DNA of 64,000 bases from assembly GCF_014193255.1 (NCBI RefSeq), contig NZ_JACHZB010000008.1, positions 186,001 to 250,000 of the forward strand, in the 5' to 3' direction. The first letter of the stretch is position 1. Each line of letters opens with the position of its first letter. The stretch comes from Rhizobium sp. BK196 (GTDB lineage Bacteria; Pseudomonadota; Alphaproteobacteria; Rhizobiales; Rhizobiaceae). This document shows positions 46,369 through 55,961 of the stretch, piece by piece. The notes under the pieces were generated by a model that did no database searches, was not told the origin of the DNA, and saw only the letters and a list, made by a program, of their open reading frames with translations. The position numbers and the translations under genes are program-made.

Positions 46369-47040
46369 CTAACCGCCAAACATAGTGCGCAGGATATCAA
46401 TTCCCTTGTCCTGGAAGGCGACATTGCCTTGCTTATTGCCGGGACCGACGACGACGACCTTGGTGCCGACAGAGACTCGGTTGTAAAGATGCGATACGTC
46501 GTCATTCATCATTCGGATGCAACCGGAGGACATGTTGAGGCCGATTGTCCAGGGCTGGTTCGTGCCGTGAATGCGGAAGATGGTGTCGCGGCCGCCCTTG
46601 TAGAGATACATGGCGCGCGCACCGAGCGGATTGTCCGGGCCGCCGGGCTGAACGGCGGGAAGGTTGTGACCCTCGCGGGCCTCGCGGGCGCGCATCTCGG
46701 CCGGCGGCGTCCAGCTCGGCCATTCGGCCATGCGGCCGACCGTCACCACACCCGACCAGCCGAAACCGTCACGACCGACGCCGATGCCGTAGCGCGTGGC
46801 GCGGTTATTGCCTTCGACGAGGTAGAGAAACTTGTTGTTGGTGTCGACGATAACAGTGCCGGGCTTTTCGCTGGTGGCAAGACGGACGACACGCTTGCGG
46901 AACTGTGGCTTGATCTCGCGGGTCTGCTTGACGCCGCGCACTGCGTCCGTTGCGGTCATCACCGGTTCCGCGCTGACGGCCACAACCGTACAGGACAGCG
47001 CAACGGCAGCCGCCGCTGCGAGCCTAAAAAACTGCTTCAT
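46369..47040 (-). CDS. L,D-transpeptidase (YkuD family)
   Basis: The periplasmic enzyme forms 3-3 peptidoglycan cross-links or attaches proteins to peptidoglycan. The ATG at 47040 follows GGAGAGGG and gives 223 residues with a signal peptide (MKQFFRLAAAAAVALSC...VSA). The YkuD active site HGTNQPWTIGLNMSSGCIRM has the catalytic His, Ser/Gly and Cys in the S-x-G-C-x-R pattern. The VDTNNKFLYLV strand opens the catalytic domain. A paralogue is next door at 47176. Confidence 0.92.
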   Translation of the reverse strand: MKQFFRLAAAAAVALSCTVVAVSAEPVMTATDAVRGVKQTREIKPQFRKRVVRLATSEKPGTVIVDTNNKFLYLVEGNNRATRYGIGVGRDGFGWSGVVTVGRMAEWPSWTPPAEMRAREAREGHNLPAVQPGGPDNPLGARAMYLYKGGRDTIFRIHGTNQPWTIGLNMSSGCIRMMNDDVSHLYNRVSVGTKVVVVGPGNKQGNVAFQDKGIDILRTMFGG

Positions 47041-47175
47041 TTTCGATACCCTCTCCTTCAGGACCGCGTAGAGGCTAGTCAAATCGGTTTGAATTTCAAG
47101 TCGGAGAGGTGAGGGAGACGGTTTTTCTAGGCAGCGGACGGCTGTCCTCGCTGTCCGCTGGCCGTTATTCGGCTT

Positions 47176-47928
47176 TTACATCACGATCACGCGGGTGCCG
47201 ACATTGACGCGATCGTAAAGGTCGACCACGTCCTCGTTGCGCATGCGGATACAGCCGGAGGAGACGGCGCTGCCGATCGTCCAGGGCGCATTCGTGCCGT
47301 GAATGCGATAAAGGGTGGAACCGAGATACATGGCGCGGGCGCCGAGCGGATTTTCCGGGCCGCCATCCATGCGGGCGGGAAGATAATGGCCCTTGGCGGC
47401 TTCGCGGCTCACCATTTCCGAGGGTGGGGTCCAGTCCGGCCACTCCGACTTGCGGGTAATCTTGTGGGCGCCCGCCCATTCGAAGCCGGGCTTGCCGACA
47501 CCCACGCCATAGCGGCGGGCCTTGCCGCCATCCATCACGAGATAGAGGAAGCGATTATTGGTATCGATGACGATCGTGCCGGGCCTTTCCTTGCTATCGT
47601 AATCGACGAGCTGCGGCAGGAACTGTGGCTCGACCTGCCCGCGTACCACGGGAATGCCGGGGCGGACGGCTGAGACCGTCTGCAGTGCCCGCTGCGGCGC
47701 GCTCTGAATATACGTCCGGCGCTGCTGGAAAAGGCCGCGCTGCTGGTAGACGACCGGCCGCTGGTAGACGACGGGACGAACCCTGCCGCCGCCGAGCTGG
47801 TTGATCCAGGGGGCGGTGAGGTCGGGGCTCAGCACCACGGGTGGACGGGAAGCGTAGCGGTCGTCTGCAATGGCGGCCGTGGAAAGAATACCGAGCATGG
47901 CTGCGGCAAGAACAAGGGGTTTCATCAT
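47176..47928 (-). CDS. L,D-transpeptidase (YkuD family), paralogue of neighbour
   Basis: The 250-residue precursor has a short signal peptide (MMKPLVLAAAMLGILSTAAIA) and a Gln/Arg-rich spacer with repeated VYQRPVVYQQRGLFQQRR. The YkuD domain follows, with active site HGTNAPWTIGSAVSSGCIRM. It resembles the 46369 gene across the catalytic domain (shared SEWPDWTPPSEM-like and NPLGARAMYL motifs), so the two look like a tandem duplication. The spacing of about 135 bases suggests separate promoters. Confidence 0.92.
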   Translation of the reverse strand: MMKPLVLAAAMLGILSTAAIADDRYASRPPVVLSPDLTAPWINQLGGGRVRPVVYQRPVVYQQRGLFQQRRTYIQSAPQRALQTVSAVRPGIPVVRGQVEPQFLPQLVDYDSKERPGTIVIDTNNRFLYLVMDGGKARRYGVGVGKPGFEWAGAHKITRKSEWPDWTPPSEMVSREAAKGHYLPARMDGGPENPLGARAMYLGSTLYRIHGTNAPWTIGSAVSSGCIRMRNEDVVDLYDRVNVGTRVIVM

Positions 47929-48138
47929 CGGACGAACTCTCTACAAATGACCGAAAATGGGCTGGCGGAATTATCCGCCTCCGGTCATGCTGCCACTGCG
48001 TCCGCCAGCGAATGGTAAATGTCGATTCATTAAAAGACGAACGGCCGGATAAACTTTTCGTCAGGGTTACCGTTCGGTTTGGAAAGAAGGTTTGCAAATG
48101 GTAAAGCCGGATTCGCAGCCGCAAAACGAGATAAAAAC

Positions 48139-48768
48139 ATGAGCGAAACCGGCATCATCATCGGCGAGGACGGCAGAAGCCGCTGCCACTGGCATGCGAA
48201 TCTCCCTGACTATCTGCGCTACCACGACGAGGAATGGGGCAGGCCTGTGACTGACGACATCAGGCTCTTCGAGAAGATCTGCCTCGAAGGGTTTCAGTCC
48301 GGCCTTTCCTGGTTGACGATCCTGCGCAAGCGCGAGAATTTCCGCGCCGCCTTCGCCGGGTTCGATTTCGAAAAAGTGGCGCGCTTCGGCGACGAGGATA
48401 TCGCTCGCTGCCTTGCCGATGCCGGGATCATCCGACATCGCGGCAAGATCGTCTCGACGATCAACAATGCCCGGCGCGCGATCGATCTGCGCAGCGAATT
48501 CGGCTCGCTAGCGCGCTATTTCTGGAGCTATGAACCTCGCCCCGAGGATCGGCCGGATATCGTCGACCGGGAGCATATCGTCGCCAACCCGACGACCGCT
48601 ACGTCAGTCACGATTTCCAAGGATTTGAAGAAGCGCGGCTGGACCTTTGTCGGACCGACCACAGTTTATGCCTTCATGCAGGCTATGGGTCTCGTCAACG
48701 ATCATCTCGAAGGCTGCTTCTGCCGCGCCGAAGTGGAGGCGATGCGCGCAACATTGGTGCGTCCATGA
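48139..48768 (+). CDS. tag: DNA-3-methyladenine glycosylase I
   Basis: The enzyme excises 3-methyladenine from alkylated DNA. The 209 residues track E. coli Tag closely: RCHWHANLPDYLRYHDEEWG at the N terminus, LFEKICLEGFQSGLSWLTIL, IIRHRGKIVSTINNARR, and a C-terminal LKKRGWTFVGPTTVYAFMQA. The paired Cys/His residues at both ends fit the Tag zinc site. The start at 48139 gives normal family length. The stop overlaps the next gene's ATG. Confidence 0.94.
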   Translation: MSETGIIIGEDGRSRCHWHANLPDYLRYHDEEWGRPVTDDIRLFEKICLEGFQSGLSWLTILRKRENFRAAFAGFDFEKVARFGDEDIARCLADAGIIRHRGKIVSTINNARRAIDLRSEFGSLARYFWSYEPRPEDRPDIVDREHIVANPTTATSVTISKDLKKRGWTFVGPTTVYAFMQAMGLVNDHLEGCFCRAEVEAMRATLVRP

Positions 48769-49250
48769 AATCGGCTCTCACAGTTGCCGCAGCTCTTTTG
48801 CTCTCCGCCCCCGCTGCCCTTGCGCAGACGCCGCAGCTTGATCCCGGCGAGAAGCTCGAAAAGCTGCAATTTCCGGCCGTGACCATGCAGCTGAAAGGCT
48901 GGACCAAGTTCGGCAACAGCCATGTCTATATGCTGCCGGTGCGACCCGGCCAGCACGTGAAGATCAGTTTCGAAACGAAGAGCAAATTCGCTTTTCTCGC
49001 GATCTTCGACCTGTCGAAGCCCGATGATGAGGCTTTTTTCGGCACCGACGAGGACGGCACGAGCTACGAGACGACGGTCAAGGAAAACGCCACCTGGCTG
49101 CTGCGTCCCTATTATTCCAAGGTCTCTCCCCGTCGCGGGCTGGGTGCCCCCTATAGTATCCTGATCGAACCGCTTGCCGCAGCACCCCAGCCGACGCAAC
49201 CGACACCTCCCCAGCAGGAGCAGCCGTCGCTCTTTCCGAAGCGGAAATAA
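48765..49250 (+). CDS. Exported protein with PPC-like beta domain
   Basis: The 161-residue precursor has a signal peptide ending ALAQ. The mature domain (YMLPVRPGQHVKISFETKSKFAFLAIF...ENATWLLRPYYSK) reads as a small beta-sandwich like bacterial pre-peptidase C-terminal domains. The tail is Pro/Gln-rich (PQPTQPTPPQQEQPSLFPKRK). It overlaps tag by 4 bases and is therefore cotranscribed, though no functional link to DNA repair is apparent. Confidence 0.72.
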   Translation: MKSALTVAAALLLSAPAALAQTPQLDPGEKLEKLQFPAVTMQLKGWTKFGNSHVYMLPVRPGQHVKISFETKSKFAFLAIFDLSKPDDEAFFGTDEDGTSYETTVKENATWLLRPYYSKVSPRRGLGAPYSILIEPLAAAPQPTQPTPPQQEQPSLFPKRK

Positions 49251-49254
49251 GCCA

Positions 49255-49300
49255 GCAACTCCAGCAAAGGTGGTGCAGCCGTTTTGCGTTCGGAATTGCG
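49255..49300. repeat. REP-like palindromic intergenic element (copy 4)
   Basis: The element begins GCAACTCCAGC and ends GCGTTCGGAATTGCG, the same family as the copies at 11620 and 38000. It lies between convergent genes. Confidence 0.75.
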
Positions 49301-49314
49301 CGAGAACAATGAGC

Positions 49315-50019
49315 TTAATGTAACCCGTCGATCAGCCCGCGAAGCTCGCCGAGATGGACGATCTTGCGGAAGCGCGGCGCATCCTTCGGCTCCTCGACGC
49401 GCTCCAGGACCCAGGTCAGTTCATGCGGCACGAAGACGCCGTAGCTGCCGGCGGCAATGGCCGGCACGATATCGGACTTCAGCGAATTGCCGACCATCAT
49501 CGCCCGCTCCGGCCCGTCCCCAACCTTGGAGAAGATGCGCCGATAGGTGACCGCCGTCTTGTCCGAAACGATCTCGACAGCATCGAAGAAGTCGCCAAGC
49601 CCGGATTGGGCGAGCTTGCGCTCCTGATCGAAAAGGTCACCCTTGGTGATCAGCACCAGCAGATATTTTCCGGCGAGCGTTTCCAGGGTATCGCGCACAT
49701 GCGGCAGGGTCTCGACCGGATGGGTTAGGAGGTCGCGTCCGGTGTCGAGGATCTTGGCAATCACGCTCGACGGCACCTTTCCTTCGGTGATTTCGATCGC
49801 CGTCTCGATCATCGACAGCGTGAAGCCTTTGATGCCGAAACCGTAATGGGCAAGGTTGCGTTTCTCCGCCTCGAGAAGCCGTTCGGAAATCTTTGCTCCA
49901 TCGGCGAAATCGGCAAGAAGCCTGGTAAAATGCTCTTCCGTCAGCCGATAATAATGTTCGTTCTGCCAGAGCGTGTCGTCGGCATCGAAGCCGATCGTCG
50001 TCAATGGTCGGGCGGTCAT
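49315..50019 (-). CDS. HAD-superfamily hydrolase
   Basis: The 234-residue phosphatase-like enzyme has motif I FDADDTLWQNE, a threonine/serine motif II (LITKGD), and the C-terminal Asp motif MVGNSLKSDIVPAIAAGS. The cap is helical (RLTEEHFTRLLADFADGA...), so it belongs to the haloacid dehalogenase/phosphoglycolate phosphatase-like group. Substrate unknown. Its 3' end is adjacent to a REP-like element. Confidence 0.87.
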   Translation of the reverse strand: MTARPLTTIGFDADDTLWQNEHYYRLTEEHFTRLLADFADGAKISERLLEAEKRNLAHYGFGIKGFTLSMIETAIEITEGKVPSSVIAKILDTGRDLLTHPVETLPHVRDTLETLAGKYLLVLITKGDLFDQERKLAQSGLGDFFDAVEIVSDKTAVTYRRIFSKVGDGPERAMMVGNSLKSDIVPAIAAGSYGVFVPHELTWVLERVEEPKDAPRFRKIVHLGELRGLIDGLH

Positions 50020-50258
50020 ATGCGCACCTCTTAAAATGTGGCGGGCAATCTATTCCTGGCCTGTGTCGAGACAAGGGCGTTGCCGCTGCTCTGCACGGAA
50101 TCGGGTTCCGTTGAAAAACGCTGCTCGCGACCTACATGAAATTTGCCTCACCTTGCAGCCAGCTCCGGCTGTGCCTGTTACGCGCAGGCCAATAATCAAA
50201 AATAGAGTTCAGCAGTCCGCAAGCCCCTATTGCGGCAGACACAAGGGAATTTCTTGAC

Positions 50259-51308
50259 ATGCGTTACAATCAACTCGGAAATACCGGACTTTTCGTCTCT
50301 GAAATCTGCCTTGGCACCATGACTTTCGGTGAAGCCAAGGAAGGTACCCCCTGGGGCGCCATCGCCGATGTCGACCAGAAGGCGGCCGATGAAATCGTCC
50401 AGCGCTCGCTGGATGCCGGCGTCAACTTCATCGATACCGCGGACGTGTATTCCTTCGGTGAATCCGAGCGGCTGCTCGGCCAGGCACTGAAGAACCTCGG
50501 TGTTCCGCGCAAGGATGTCGTCATCGCCACCAAGGTCTATGGCGTCATGGGCGACAAGCCGAACGATCGTGGCGCCTCGCGCGGCCACATCATGGATTCC
50601 GTCGAAGCGAGCCTGAAGCGCCTTCAGACGGATCATATCGATCTCTACCAGATCCATGCCACCGATCCGGTTACCCCGATCGACGAGACGTTGCGCGCGC
50701 TGGACGATCTCGTGTCCCGCGGGCTGGTGCGTTACGTCGGCGTATCCAACTGGCAGGCATGGCGCATCGCCAAGGCGCTCGGCATTTCCGAACGCAAGGA
50801 TTACGGGCGTTTTGAGACCGTCCAGGCCTATTATTCGATAGCGGGCCGCGACCTCGAACGGGATATCGTTCCGTTGCTGCAGGAAGAAAAGCTTGGTCTC
50901 ATGGTCTGGTCGCCGCTTGCCGGCGGCCTGCTCTCGGGCAAATATGGTCCGGGCGCACCCGGCAATGGCGAGGGACGCCGCGCCAATTTCGATTTCCCGC
51001 CTGTCGACAAGGACCGGGCCTGGGCCTGTGTCGCCGTCATGCGCGAAATCGCTGAAAGGCATGGCGTGAGCGTCGCTACCGTTGCGCTTGCCTATATCCT
51101 TGCCAAGCCCTTCGTGACGACCGTGATCATCGGCGCCAAGCGTGTCGACCAGCTCGACCAGAACCTCGCGGCCGTCAAGCTGAAGCTCGATGCCGAGGAG
51201 ATCAAGAAACTTGATGAGGTCAGCGCTCTCGCTCCGGAATACCCGGGCTGGATGCTTGCCCGTCAGGCTGCCGGCCGCCGCCCGGTCGATTTCGAGCCCA
51301 AGGCTTAA
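50259..51308 (+). CDS. Aldo/keto reductase
   Basis: The 349-residue (beta/alpha)8 NADPH-dependent reductase has the YajO/YhdN-type pattern. LGTMTFGEA opens the barrel. DTADVYSFGESERLLGQAL supplies the catalytic Asp and Tyr, VIATKVYG the Lys, and YQIHATDPVTP the His. The C-terminal KPFVTTVIIGAKRVDQLDQN is the cofactor-binding segment. A terminator hairpin follows. The natural substrate is unknown. Confidence 0.9.
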   Translation: MRYNQLGNTGLFVSEICLGTMTFGEAKEGTPWGAIADVDQKAADEIVQRSLDAGVNFIDTADVYSFGESERLLGQALKNLGVPRKDVVIATKVYGVMGDKPNDRGASRGHIMDSVEASLKRLQTDHIDLYQIHATDPVTPIDETLRALDDLVSRGLVRYVGVSNWQAWRIAKALGISERKDYGRFETVQAYYSIAGRDLERDIVPLLQEEKLGLMVWSPLAGGLLSGKYGPGAPGNGEGRRANFDFPPVDKDRAWACVAVMREIAERHGVSVATVALAYILAKPFVTTVIIGAKRVDQLDQNLAAVKLKLDAEEIKKLDEVSALAPEYPGWMLARQAAGRRPVDFEPKA

Positions 51309-51328
51309 CAAAACAGGTTGGAACAAAA

Positions 51329-51353
51329 GGGCCGCCGTTTCCGATGGCGGCCC
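51329..51353. terminator. Terminator hairpin between aldo/keto reductase and DUF305 genes
   Basis: GGGCCGCC (51329-51336) pairs with GGCGGCCC (51346-51353). A TTTTG run on the minus side marks it as a terminator for the convergent DUF305 gene, and it may serve both. Confidence 0.75.
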
Positions 51354-51368
51354 TGCATTCCTCACCGC

Positions 51369-51725
51369 TTATTTGGCGTGCTTCTTCAGCCAGGCATTCA
51401 TTTCGGCGATTTCTGCCTCCTGTGCCTTGATGACGCTTTCGGCAAGCTTGCGGATCTTGGGATCCTTTCCGTATTCCAGCTCGATCTTCGCCATGTCGAT
51501 CGCGCCCTGATGGTGCGGGATCATGCTGCGGACGAAATCCACATCGGTATCGCCGCTCAGTTTGATCATCATATCCTTGTGCATCCTGTCATTGGCCTCT
51601 GTGAAGGCCTGGCTGGACGGATGGCCGCCCATGTGCTTGGACATGTCCATCGTCGACATATCCTCGGCAAAGGCCGGCGCTGCAAAGGCGACGAGTGCCG
51701 AAAGGGTGATAATTTTCAGAGACAT
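51369..51725 (-). CDS. DUF305 family exported protein
   Basis: The 118-residue precursor has a signal peptide ending PAFA. The mature protein is Met/His-rich: MSTMDMSKHMGGH near the start, then MHKDMMIKL and the DUF305 core FVRSMIPHHQGAIDMAKIEL. Such Met/His clusters bind copper or other metals in related proteins, a role not shown here. The gene is about 70 bases downstream of a Cys/His-rich exported protein on the same strand. Confidence 0.87.
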   Translation of the reverse strand: MSLKIITLSALVAFAAPAFAEDMSTMDMSKHMGGHPSSQAFTEANDRMHKDMMIKLSGDTDVDFVRSMIPHHQGAIDMAKIELEYGKDPKIRKLAESVIKAQEAEIAEMNAWLKKHAK

Positions 51726-51793
51726 GAGTATCCTTCCTCTGTCTGAAATCGGTTCCGATGGCAGCGAGCAGCTGCCGTTCTGCGAAGTGCTGA

Positions 51794-52153
51794 TCAGATG
51801 AAGCGGGGAGGCGGCGCCTGCGGTGTGGGCCTGTTGTCCCTCAATGCCCGGTCGGGCGCCGGAGCCGGATATGCGAAAACCGCCTTGCCGCCATCGGCAA
51901 TGAAATAGGCCGGCGGTACCACCATGCAGGCGGCGCAGAGCGGCATATGGGCGGCACCCATGGCGCAGGGATCTTTGGCGGAATTGTTTTTGGCAGCCGT
52001 GCCGCTATTCGCCACCACGTGGAGATGCGCCGCGCTGGCTTCAGCCTGAACTGCCATATTCATCGACGCGCAGGTCGGACAGCCGGCCCATGCGGACATC
52101 GTGCTGTAGACCAGCCAGCCGAAGAACATCGTCATGAGGGCGAAAGCGCGCAT
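51794..52153 (-). CDS. Cys/His-rich exported protein (DUF2946-like)
   Basis: The ATG at 52153 opens MRAFALMTMFFGWLVYSTMSAWAG, a signal-like membrane segment. The mature part has CPTCASMNM, then DPCAMGAAHMPLCAACM: five Cys and several Met/His in short spacing, a pattern suited to metal binding and reminiscent of DUF2946 proteins. The tail is Pro-rich (APAPDRALRDNRPTPQAPPPRF). Together with the downstream DUF305 gene it could form a small metal-related unit. Function unproven. Confidence 0.65.
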   Translation of the reverse strand: MRAFALMTMFFGWLVYSTMSAWAGCPTCASMNMAVQAEASAAHLHVVANSGTAAKNNSAKDPCAMGAAHMPLCAACMVVPPAYFIADGGKAVFAYPAPAPDRALRDNRPTPQAPPPRFI

Positions 52154-52193
52154 GGGAAAAACATAGGTGGGTGCAGGCCAAAAGCCAAGGACC

Positions 52194-52952
52194 TCACCAG
52201 GAGGCAATAACCTTGTGCAGGATTTGGTAGTCACGGCTCTCCTCACCGAATGGCGCGACGGGCCAGTCCCAGCGGGCTTTCACCTCACGTGGCTTAACGC
52301 CGTGCAGCAGGTCGGCTTCCTCATGTACCTTGCCGGTACGATCAATGACGGTGTAGGAGATATCGGTTACGAGACAGGTCCGGCAGGGCAGGTCTGCCAG
52401 CCCCTGAATATGCGCCGCGATCAGGCGCTCCACTGTATCCGCCGGCATTCCGGCAGAGGCTTCGGCTTCGTATCGCCGTTTAACGCCCCGGCCGATCTGC
52501 GAGAGCAGGTTGGCGGACACGACGAAGTCGAGGTAGGGAACGCTTCTCAGGAAGCCGAGCGGCTCCGGCTCTCGCCTTGCCGCCAGGTCGTCATAGCCGG
52601 ACAGATCGCGTTCGATCAGCCGCACGTTCCGATAGCGCTTGCCCTTCAGCCTCACGCGCACGGACGCCAGATGCACGAGGTCGACGAGAACCACCGTATC
52701 GAAGCTCTCGGCCAGTTGCTCGATCGGCACGTCCCGGAGCAATCCGGAGCCGAGCACGACAGCGGTCCGCCGCTGCGTGAGTCCTGATATCGCGGTGGAA
52801 ATGGCCTCCTTGCTGTTGGCCTCATGGGCTGCCCAATCCCGGCTGCAGCGGCCAGCGCGCGACCAGAGATTGACTGAAGAGCGCGCGAAGCGGCGGTGGG
52901 CGCTGCCCGTAAGCGCTGCTGTGGCGAGATATTGAAGCGCTTCCGCGATCAT
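52194..52952 (-). CDS. Protein of unknown function with methyltransferase-like Rossmann motif
   Basis: The ATG at 52952 has AGGATATC upstream and gives 252 residues. The N-terminal half is helical and basic ([20 protein letters not shown]...WSRAG). [18 protein letters not shown] and [18 protein letters not shown] resemble motif I and the acidic motif II of class I SAM-dependent methyltransferases. [15 protein letters not shown] would then be motif IV. The substrate cannot be inferred. It is divergent from hisS. Confidence 0.75.
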   Translation of the reverse strand: MIAEALQYLATAALTGSAHRRFARSSVNLWSRAGRCSRDWAAHEANSKEAISTAISGLTQRRTAVVLGSGLLRDVPIEQLAESFDTVVLVDLVHLASVRVRLKGKRYRNVRLIERDLSGYDDLAARREPEPLGFLRSVPYLDFVVSANLLSQIGRGVKRRYEAEASAGMPADTVERLIAAHIQGLADLPCRTCLVTDISYTVIDRTGKVHEEADLLHGVKPREVKARWDWPVAPFGEESRDYQILHKVIASW

Positions 52953-53087
52953 GACGATATCCTGATGACAGGTTCTTTCCGCATCGTTCAATCGATTCTG
53001 GTCGCCATATCAAGACCCTTGCCCTTGCCGCTAACCGCCCAATCCGCTAGGAAACCGCCACTGTCACATATGTGGAAATCCCCCGAA

Positions 53088-54659
53088 ATGAACGACAAGC
53101 AGAAGAAACCGCAAAAGCTCAAGGCCCGCCTTCCGCGCGGCTTTGTTGACCGCTCCGCAGCCGATCTCCGCGCCGTCAATGAAATGACTGCGAAGATCCG
53201 CGAGGTCTATGAGCATTATGGTTTCGATCCGGTCGAAACGCCGCTGCTTGAATATACTGACGCGCTCGGCAAGTTCCTGCCGGACAGCGACCGCCCAAAC
53301 GAGGGCGTCTTTTCGCTGCAGGATGACGACGAGCAGTGGATGTCGCTGCGTTACGACCTGACGGCGCCGCTCGCCCGCCATGTCGCGGAAAGTTTCAACG
53401 AGATCCAGCTTCCCTACCGCACCTATCGCGCCGGCTATGTTTTCCGCAACGAGAAGCCGGGTCCAGGCCGTTTCCGCCAGTTCATGCAGTTCGATGCCGA
53501 TACGGTCGGCGCACCGGGCGTTCAGGCTGATGCCGAAATGTGCATGATGATGTCGGATACGCTGGAAGCCCTCGGCATCAAGCGCGGCGACTATGTCATC
53601 CGCGTCAACAATCGCAAGGTTCTGGATGGCGTGCTGGAAGCGATCGGCCTCGGCGGTGATGACAAGGCCGGCCAGCGTCTCAACGTGCTGCGCGCAATCG
53701 ACAAGCTCGACAAGTTCGGCCCGGAAGGTGTGGCCCTGCTGCTTGGCCCTGGCCGCAAGGATGAATCAGGCGATTTCACCAAGGGCGCCGGTCTCGACCA
53801 GAGCCAGATCGAGAAAGTTCTCTTCTTCGTCGGCATCAAGGACTATGCAGAAAGTGCTGCCCAGCTCGCCGAACTGGTCGCCGGAACCGAGAAGGGCGTC
53901 GAAGGCGTCGAGGAGCTGAATTTCATCGGCGCGCTCGTCACCAGCGCCGGCTATCAGGCCGATCGCATCAAGATCGATCCCTCCGTCGTCCGCGGCCTCG
54001 AATATTATACCGGCCCGGTCTACGAGGCCGAGCTGTTATTCGATGTCACCAACGAAAAGGGCGAGAAGGTCGTCTTCGGCTCTGTCGGTGGCGGCGGCCG
54101 TTATGACGGTCTCGTTTCCCGCTTCATGGGCCAGCCGGTTCCGGCGACCGGTTTCTCCATCGGCGTCTCGCGCCTGATGACGGCGCTGAAGAACCTCGGC
54201 AAGCTTGGCCAGCAGGACATTATCGAGCCGGTGCTGGTCACCGTCATGGACGGCGATGTCGGGGCCATGGGCCGCTACCAGCGTTTCACGCAGGAGCTTC
54301 GCGCAGCCGGCATCCGCGCCGAAATGTTTCAGGGCAACTGGAAGAAGTTCGGCAACCAGCTGAAATATGCCGATCGCCGCGGCTGCCCGATCGCCATCAT
54401 CCAGGGCGGCGACGAGCGCGCCCAGGGTGTCGTGCAGATCAAGGATCTCATCGAGGGCAAGCGCCTGTCGGGCGAGATCGAGGACAACACGACCTGGCGC
54501 GAGGCGCGTGTCGCCCAGGAAACCGTCGCGGAAGCCGATCTCGTCGCCAAGGTGAAGAAAATCCTCGTCGCCCAGGCGGAGGATCGGAAGAGGGCTGCCA
54601 GCGGCTTCGTTGTTCCATATGATCCCGCTCAAACCGGTGACATCGATGACGAAGTTTGA
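53088..54659 (+). CDS. hisS: Histidyl-tRNA synthetase
   Basis: This class II synthetase charges tRNA-His. Motif 2 ([24 protein letters not shown]), the histidine-A segment with [13 protein letters not shown], and motif 3 ([26 protein letters not shown]) are clear. The C-terminal anticodon-binding domain occupies about residues 385-485. Start [18 protein letters not shown] at 53088 gives 523 residues; the open frame continues upstream without a good start. It is followed by hisZ and hisG after an unusually long, repeat-filled gap of 180 bases. Confidence 0.94.
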   Translation: MNDKQKKPQKLKARLPRGFVDRSAADLRAVNEMTAKIREVYEHYGFDPVETPLLEYTDALGKFLPDSDRPNEGVFSLQDDDEQWMSLRYDLTAPLARHVAESFNEIQLPYRTYRAGYVFRNEKPGPGRFRQFMQFDADTVGAPGVQADAEMCMMMSDTLEALGIKRGDYVIRVNNRKVLDGVLEAIGLGGDDKAGQRLNVLRAIDKLDKFGPEGVALLLGPGRKDESGDFTKGAGLDQSQIEKVLFFVGIKDYAESAAQLAELVAGTEKGVEGVEELNFIGALVTSAGYQADRIKIDPSVVRGLEYYTGPVYEAELLFDVTNEKGEKVVFGSVGGGGRYDGLVSRFMGQPVPATGFSIGVSRLMTALKNLGKLGQQDIIEPVLVTVMDGDVGAMGRYQRFTQELRAAGIRAEMFQGNWKKFGNQLKYADRRGCPIAIIQGGDERAQGVVQIKDLIEGKRLSGEIEDNTTWREARVAQETVAEADLVAKVKKILVAQAEDRKRAASGFVVPYDPAQTGDIDDEV

Positions 54660-54670
54660 GAGGAATCTCC

Positions 54671-54824
54671 CCTTCTCCCCCCGGGGAGAAGGTGGCCCGA
54701 AGGGTTGGATGAGGGGGCCGCTCGGTAAAAGCTGTCCTTCGCTCGCCGCTCAAGACATTCGTCGGTTACACTCCTCATCCCCCTCATCTGCCCTGTCGGG
54801 CATCTTCTCCCCGCTGGGGAGAAG
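54671..54824. repeat. Long imperfect inverted-repeat element between hisS and hisZ
   Basis: The left end carries CCTTCTCCCC-cc-GGGGAGAAGG (54671-54692) and the right end CTTCTCCCC-gct-GGGGAGAAG (54804-54824). Inside these, GGTGGCCCGAAGGG...GGATGAGGGGG on the left mirrors CCCCCTCATC...CCCTGTCGGGC on the right, so the whole stretch could fold into one long hairpin or two small ones. It resembles a REP/MITE-type repeat common in rhizobial genomes. Confidence 0.75.
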
Positions 54825-54839
54825 CGGGAAGTCAAGCCC

Positions 54840-55961
54840 ATGCCTCTGATCAACCTCCCTGATTTCTCCGGCGAACTGCTCGACGAATTCTCCGCCCGCA
54901 AGGCGGAGCGCATCGACACGCCGGTCATCCAGCCGGCCGAACCCTTTCTGGATATTGCCGGTGAAGATCTTCGCCGGCGCATCTTCATGACGGAAAACGA
55001 AACCGGCGCCAGCCTCTGCCTGCGGCCGGAATTCACTATTCCCGTGTGTCTCCGCCATATCGAGAGCGCGACGGGCACGCCGAAGCGTTACTCCTACCTC
55101 GGCGAAGTTTTCCGCCAGCGGCGCGATGGCAGCAACGAATTCTATCAGGCCGGCATCGAAGATCTCGGCGATATCAATATCGCGAGCGCCGATGCCCGCG
55201 CGATCGGCGATGCGGTCGGCATACTCTCACGCCTGCTGCCCGGTCGGCATCTGTCGGTCACGATCGGCGATCAGGCGGTGTTCGAAGCCGTTGTGCAGGC
55301 GCTCGGCCTGCCGCTCGGCTGGCAGAAGCGGTTGATCCACGCCTTCGGCAACATGATCCAGCTGGAGAGCCTGCTGGCGAGCCTCGTCAGCCCGCAATTC
55401 GTCACCGGCCTCGACGACAAGGTCGCTGGTCTTGTTGGCCAGGACGACGAGGCGGCGCTGATTGCCTATATCCACGAGACGATGCAGGCGACCGGCTATT
55501 CCACCAATGCCAGCCGCTCGCCGCAGGAGATTGCCCGTCGCCTCAAGGAGAAGCTCGTCCTCTCCGAGACCCGCTTGGATGACGCCGCTTTCCACGTGCT
55601 GGAGCAGTTCCTGTCGCTCAACGTGCCGCTCGTCAATGCTTCCGCGGCACTGTCGCATTTTGCCGACGCAGCCGGTCTGAAGCTCGGCAATGCGCTGGCG
55701 CGCTTTGACGGCCGCGTGGCGGCGCTCTCCAATGCCGGTGTTGATCTCTCGCTTATCGAGTACCGGGCTGCCTTCGGTCGCCCGCTCGATTATTACACCG
55801 GTCTCGTTTTCGAGGCGATGGTGGAAGGCTCCTCGGCGGTTCTCGCCGGCGGCGGCCGTTTCGACAAGCTGATGACCTTCCTCGGAGCGAAGGACCGAAT
55901 TCCCGCCGTCGGCTTCTCCCTCTGGCTCGACCGGATCGAAACCGAAAGGGCCGCGGCATGA
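54840..55961 (+). CDS. hisZ: ATP phosphoribosyltransferase regulatory subunit HisZ
   Basis: HisZ is a catalytically inactive relative of histidyl-tRNA synthetase that activates short-form HisG. The 373 residues keep synthetase-like folds: the [23 protein letters not shown] strand set, [21 protein letters not shown], and [15 protein letters not shown]. They lack the anticodon-binding domain. The stop overlaps the hisG start by 4 bases (ATGA). Presence of HisZ is predicted by the short HisG downstream. Confidence 0.93.
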   Translation: MPLINLPDFSGELLDEFSARKAERIDTPVIQPAEPFLDIAGEDLRRRIFMTENETGASLCLRPEFTIPVCLRHIESATGTPKRYSYLGEVFRQRRDGSNEFYQAGIEDLGDINIASADARAIGDAVGILSRLLPGRHLSVTIGDQAVFEAVVQALGLPLGWQKRLIHAFGNMIQLESLLASLVSPQFVTGLDDKVAGLVGQDDEAALIAYIHETMQATGYSTNASRSPQEIARRLKEKLVLSETRLDDAAFHVLEQFLSLNVPLVNASAALSHFADAAGLKLGNALARFDGRVAALSNAGVDLSLIEYRAAFGRPLDYYTGLVFEAMVEGSSAVLAGGGRFDKLMTFLGAKDRIPAVGFSLWLDRIETERAAA

